Below are positions 61,758-64,000 of a stretch of 64,000 nt of DNA, in pieces. Positions within the stretch are counted from its first letter, which is position 1. Each line of letters opens with the position of its first letter. Under the pieces are notes generated by a model. It was not told the DNA's origin, searched no databases, and saw only the letters and a list, made by a program, of their open reading frames with translations. A program made the position numbers and the translations under genes. Source of the DNA: RGIG4708 sp045633845 (GTDB taxonomy: Bacteria; Bacillota; Clostridia; UMGS1810); the NCBI GenBank assembly GCA_045633845.1, contig JAZQZC010000036.1, forward strand, positions 1-64,000, read 5' to 3'.

Positions 61758-62177
61758 ATGGAAAATATTTCAAATCAGATTTCTTATTTAAAAGGTCTTG
61801 TGGAAGGTCTTGATATAGACGCATCTTCCAAAGAAGGTAAAGTATTTGAGGCTATTATAGACGCTCTTGACGAAATTAATGATACAATCAACGATTTGTA
61901 TGATTATCAGGACGAAATTGCAGAGCAGGTAGATATGATTGATGACGACCTTGCAGAGATTGAAGAAGAGCTCATCGATTGCTGCGACGAGGATTGCGAT
62001 TGCTGCGACGACTGTGATTTTGATGACGATATCGAGTATTACGAAATTGAGTGTCCCAACTGTCATGATGTAATCTGCATCGATGAAGATTGCTTTGAGG
62101 ATGATGACGAAATCGTTTGCCCTAACTGCAGCGAGCCAATCGAAATCAATTTTGAAGTAGAACAAGACGAAGAATAA
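61758..62177 (+). CDS. acidic CD1247-type zinc-ribbon protein
   Basis: A 139-residue very acidic protein. The N-terminal helical domain (ISYLKGLVEGLDIDASSKEG, about 1-60) is the CD1247 N-terminal domain found in Clostridia. The middle is dense in cysteine and aspartate (LIDCCDEDCDCCDDCDFDDD), and the C-terminus is a zinc ribbon with CPNCHDVICIDEDCF and CPNCSEPIEI. It probably binds metal; function is unknown. ATG 61758 is chosen because AAAGG touches the alternative TTG at 61746. It lies 40 bases after efp and ends at a terminator. Confidence 0.82.
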   Translation: MENISNQISYLKGLVEGLDIDASSKEGKVFEAIIDALDEINDTINDLYDYQDEIAEQVDMIDDDLAEIEEELIDCCDEDCDCCDDCDFDDDIEYYEIECPNCHDVICIDEDCFEDDDEIVCPNCSEPIEINFEVEQDEE

Positions 62178-62183
62178 TTTACC

Positions 62184-62217
62184 AAAAAGAAGTATACATT
62201 ATTGTGTACTTCTTTTT
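62184..62217 (+). terminator. terminator after the CD1247-type gene
   Basis: A 15-bp stem (AAAAAGAAGTATACA with TGTGTACTTCTTTTT, one G-U pair); the T-run is part of the right arm. The TA at its end is also the left flank of the next element. Confidence 0.85.
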
Positions 62218-62218
62218 A

Positions 62219-62491
62219 GCCGAAAGATAGTAATCCGAACCTCGATTTTAAAAGGTGAATTTTCGCTTTCGTTGTGTTAAAATACTCGGTAATCCACCAA
62301 GGATTACCTGCGTTTTTGCCTTACGCAACCAAAAATTCACTACTTTTAAAATTCCACGACCTGAACCAGATGGAATTTTGAGTAAATTTTGGTGCGGAAG
62401 ATGAAGCAAGGCTGACGCCTTGCAACTAGACATAACCGAAAGTTACCCAAATTACGCTGTTTCAGGCGGGTTCGGATTACTCTCTTTCGGC
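62219..62491. mobile_element. 273-bp structured MITE-like element, relative of copies 1 and 2
   Basis: Inverted ends of about 22 bp (GCCGAAAGATAGTAATCCGA and GGATTACTCTCTTTCGGC) are flanked by TA on both sides (62217-62218, 62492-62493). Arm 1 folds on TTTTAAAAGGTGAATTTT with AAAAATTCACTACTTTTAA around GGTAATCC-ACCAA-GGATTACC. Arm 2 carries a TGAC-capped hairpin GCAAGGC-TGAC-GCCTTGC (62406-62423). Length, TA flanks, two-arm order, TGAC hairpin and the ATCCGAAC-like inner end match the 274-bp elements at 28956 and 50827, though the sequence is mostly different. It fills the gap before the glutamine synthetase gene. Confidence 0.78.
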
Positions 62492-62553
62492 TAGCCTTAT
62501 CTGCCTACGGTAAGGCTATGTACAATTTTTGTTTATATGTAGGCGGAAAGGCT

Positions 62554-64000
62554 ATGGAAAATCAAATGACAAGAGTATCAGATATGTTTGGTTCAATGGT
62601 GTTTAACGATACTGTTATGAGGGAAAGACTCCCGAGAGAAACATATAAAGCACTTCAAAAAACCATAAAAGACGGCAAACATCTTGAGCTTAGTCTTGCC
62701 ACTATTGTTGCAAATGCAATGAAGGATTGGGCTATCGAAAAAGGTGCTACACATTATACACACTGGTTTCAGCCTATGACAGGCATCACTGCCGAAAAGC
62801 ACGACAGCTTTATTACCCCTACCGAAAACGGCAAGGTTATAATGGAGTTTTCGGGCAAGGAGCTTGTTAAGGGTGAGCCTGATGCGTCATCATTCCCATC
62901 GGGCGGACTTCGTGCTACCTTTGAGGCGCGCGGTTACACTGCCTGGGATCCATCATCATATGCATTTATAAAAGATAATATCCTTTGTATTCCCACAGCT
63001 TTTTGCTCATTTGGCGGCGAGGCTCTTGACAACAAAACCCCGCTTCTTCGCTCAATGGAAGCTATTAACCGCCAGGCAATGCGCGTAATCAAGCTTTTTG
63101 GCAACGAAAATGTCACATCTATTAAAACAACTGTGGGTCCCGAGCAGGAGTATTTTCTTATTGACAAGGATGTGTACGAGCAGCGCAAGGACCTTATATA
63201 CACAGGCCGTACTCTTTTTGGTGCCCGCGCTCCAAAAGGTCAGGAAATGGATGACCATTACTTTGGCGCCATAAAACCGAGAGTTGCAGCCTTTATGGAT
63301 GAACTCAATGAGGAGTGCTGGAAGCTTGGTATTCTGGCAAAAACACAGCATAACGAGGCAGCTCCTGCGCAGCACGAGCTTGCTCCTGTATACACAACAA
63401 CAAATATTGCGGCAGACCACAATCAGCTCACAATGGAGCTTATGCAAAAAATTGCAAAAAAACACAATATGGTATGCCTGCTTCACGAAAAGCCCTTTAA
63501 AGGCGTTAACGGCAGCGGCAAGCATAACAACTGGTCACTTACCACAAACACAGGTGTTAACCTGCTTGAACCAGGGGACACCCCATACGAAAATGCACAG
63601 TTTATATTGTTTTTGTGTGCAGTTATCAAAGCAGTTGACGAGTATCAGGATTTGCTGAGAATTTCCATTGCATCGCCAGGCAACGACCACCGACTTGGTG
63701 CCAACGAAGCGCCGCCTGCAATTGTGTCAATGTTTTTGGGTGATGAGCTAAATGAGGTTCTCGAGGCTATCGAAAATGATACAGGCTACGATGCTAAAGA
63801 AAAAGAGGTTATGAGAGTCGGCGTACATATTTTGCCAAAATTTAACCGCGACACCACCGACCGCAACCGAACAAGCCCCTTTGCATTTACAGGCAACAAG
63901 TTTGAGTTTCGTATGCTTGGTTCGTCTGCATCGGTTTCGTTTAGCAACGTGGTAATAAACACCGCTGTTGCAGAGGTGCTGCGCACATTTGCCGACGAGC
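62554..64000 (+). CDS. glnN: glutamine synthetase type III (3' end outside the window)
   Basis: The first 482 codons are present; GSIII proteins are usually about 700 residues. It begins MENQMTRVSDMFGSMVFNDT after GGCGGAAAGG. GSIII features are ATHYTHWFQPMTGITAEKHD, FPSGGLRATFEARGYTAWDP, TVGPEQEYFLID, QHNEAAPAQHELAPVY and HEKPFKGVNGSGKHNNWSL, which bind metal, glutamate and ATP. It makes glutamine from glutamate and ammonia. No promoter is clear in the 62 bases between the MITE-like element and the ATG, so transcription may begin in or before that element. A short hairpin (GCCTTA with TAAGGC, 62494-62517) lies in the leader. Confidence 0.95.
   Translation, partial: MENQMTRVSDMFGSMVFNDTVMRERLPRETYKALQKTIKDGKHLELSLATIVANAMKDWAIEKGATHYTHWFQPMTGITAEKHDSFITPTENGKVIMEFSGKELVKGEPDASSFPSGGLRATFEARGYTAWDPSSYAFIKDNILCIPTAFCSFGGEALDNKTPLLRSMEAINRQAMRVIKLFGNENVTSIKTTVGPEQEYFLIDKDVYEQRKDLIYTGRTLFGARAPKGQEMDDHYFGAIKPRVAAFMDELNEECWKLGILAKTQHNEAAPAQHELAPVYTTTNIAADHNQLTMELMQKIAKKHNMVCLLHEKPFKGVNGSGKHNNWSLTTNTGVNLLEPGDTPYENAQFILFLCAVIKAVDEYQDLLRISIASPGNDHRLGANEAPPAIVSMFLGDELNEVLEAIENDTGYDAKEKEVMRVGVHILPKFNRDTTDRNRTSPFAFTGNKFEFRMLGSSASVSFSNVVINTAVAEVLRTFADE

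Overview
The window comes from the chromosome of an endospore-forming, AT-rich Gram-positive bacterium of the class Clostridia. The evidence is spoIIR, spoVD and a 22-residue spoVM, the division/cell-wall cluster (mraZ to ftsZ), Rho, RNase Y, the cdaA-cdaR-glmM operon, GatD/MurT and a type III glutamine synthetase. An Oscillospirales-like affiliation is a guess from gene style. The MurE motif DNPR points to meso-diaminopimelate peptidoglycan. I saw no rRNA gene, tRNA gene, CRISPR array, phage or transposase gene.

Layout. 0.2-5.9 kb: GH2 beta-mannosidase, ispE, spoIIR (bracketed by palindromic repeats) and tmcAL. 6.0-10.9 kb: a carbohydrate ABC importer (lipoprotein, two permeases, no ATPase) with a GH105-type unsaturated glycuronyl hydrolase, which suggests uptake of pectin or rhamnogalacturonan fragments; a DUF624/YesL-like membrane protein lies just beyond on the other strand. 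12.4-19.6 kb: an SDR oxidoreductase, then an HlyD/MacA-MacB-type exporter followed by an S-layer-homology protein. 19.7-30.5 kb, minus strand: a peptide-type binding lipoprotein, ymdB, rny, folD, a YgiQ-type radical SAM protein, ftsK and rho. 30.7-33.2 kb: yihY, rpmB, a minus-strand pair (spoVM plus an unannotated 50-residue membrane protein), acpP and rnc. 33.6-47.5 kb: mraZ-rsmH-ftsL-spoVD-murE-mraY-ftsW-murG-murA-ftsQ-ftsZ, then nrdR and dusB. 47.7-50.8 kb, minus strand: gatD, murT and a PTS EIIC-like permease. 51.2-52.8 kb: two unknown genes, the second DUF4397-like. 53.1-54.4 kb: infC-rpmI-rplT with a leader and attenuator. 54.5-64 kb: rRNA/tRNA methyltransferase, cdaA-cdaR-glmM, nth, an endonuclease IV-like gene, an M24 peptidase, efp, a CD1247-type acidic zinc-ribbon protein and glutamine synthetase III (cut by the window end).

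The most unusual content is non-coding. (i) Three structured 273-274 bp elements, all with a TA dinucleotide on at least one side, share inverted ends, two foldback arms and a TGAC-capped hairpin. One has inserted in the last codons of rho and replaced its C-terminal tail; removing it on paper restores a different, shorter Rho end. (ii) Five intergenic clusters of a GGGGAC/GTCCCC palindromic repeat sit at gene ends, in places abutting or supplying stop codons. (iii) A separate 241-bp foldback element lies upstream of the exporter operon. (iv) Four GTGGT boxes at exact 10-bp spacing lie between the mraZ promoter and gene, a likely MraZ operator. (v) infC appears to start at an AUC codon.
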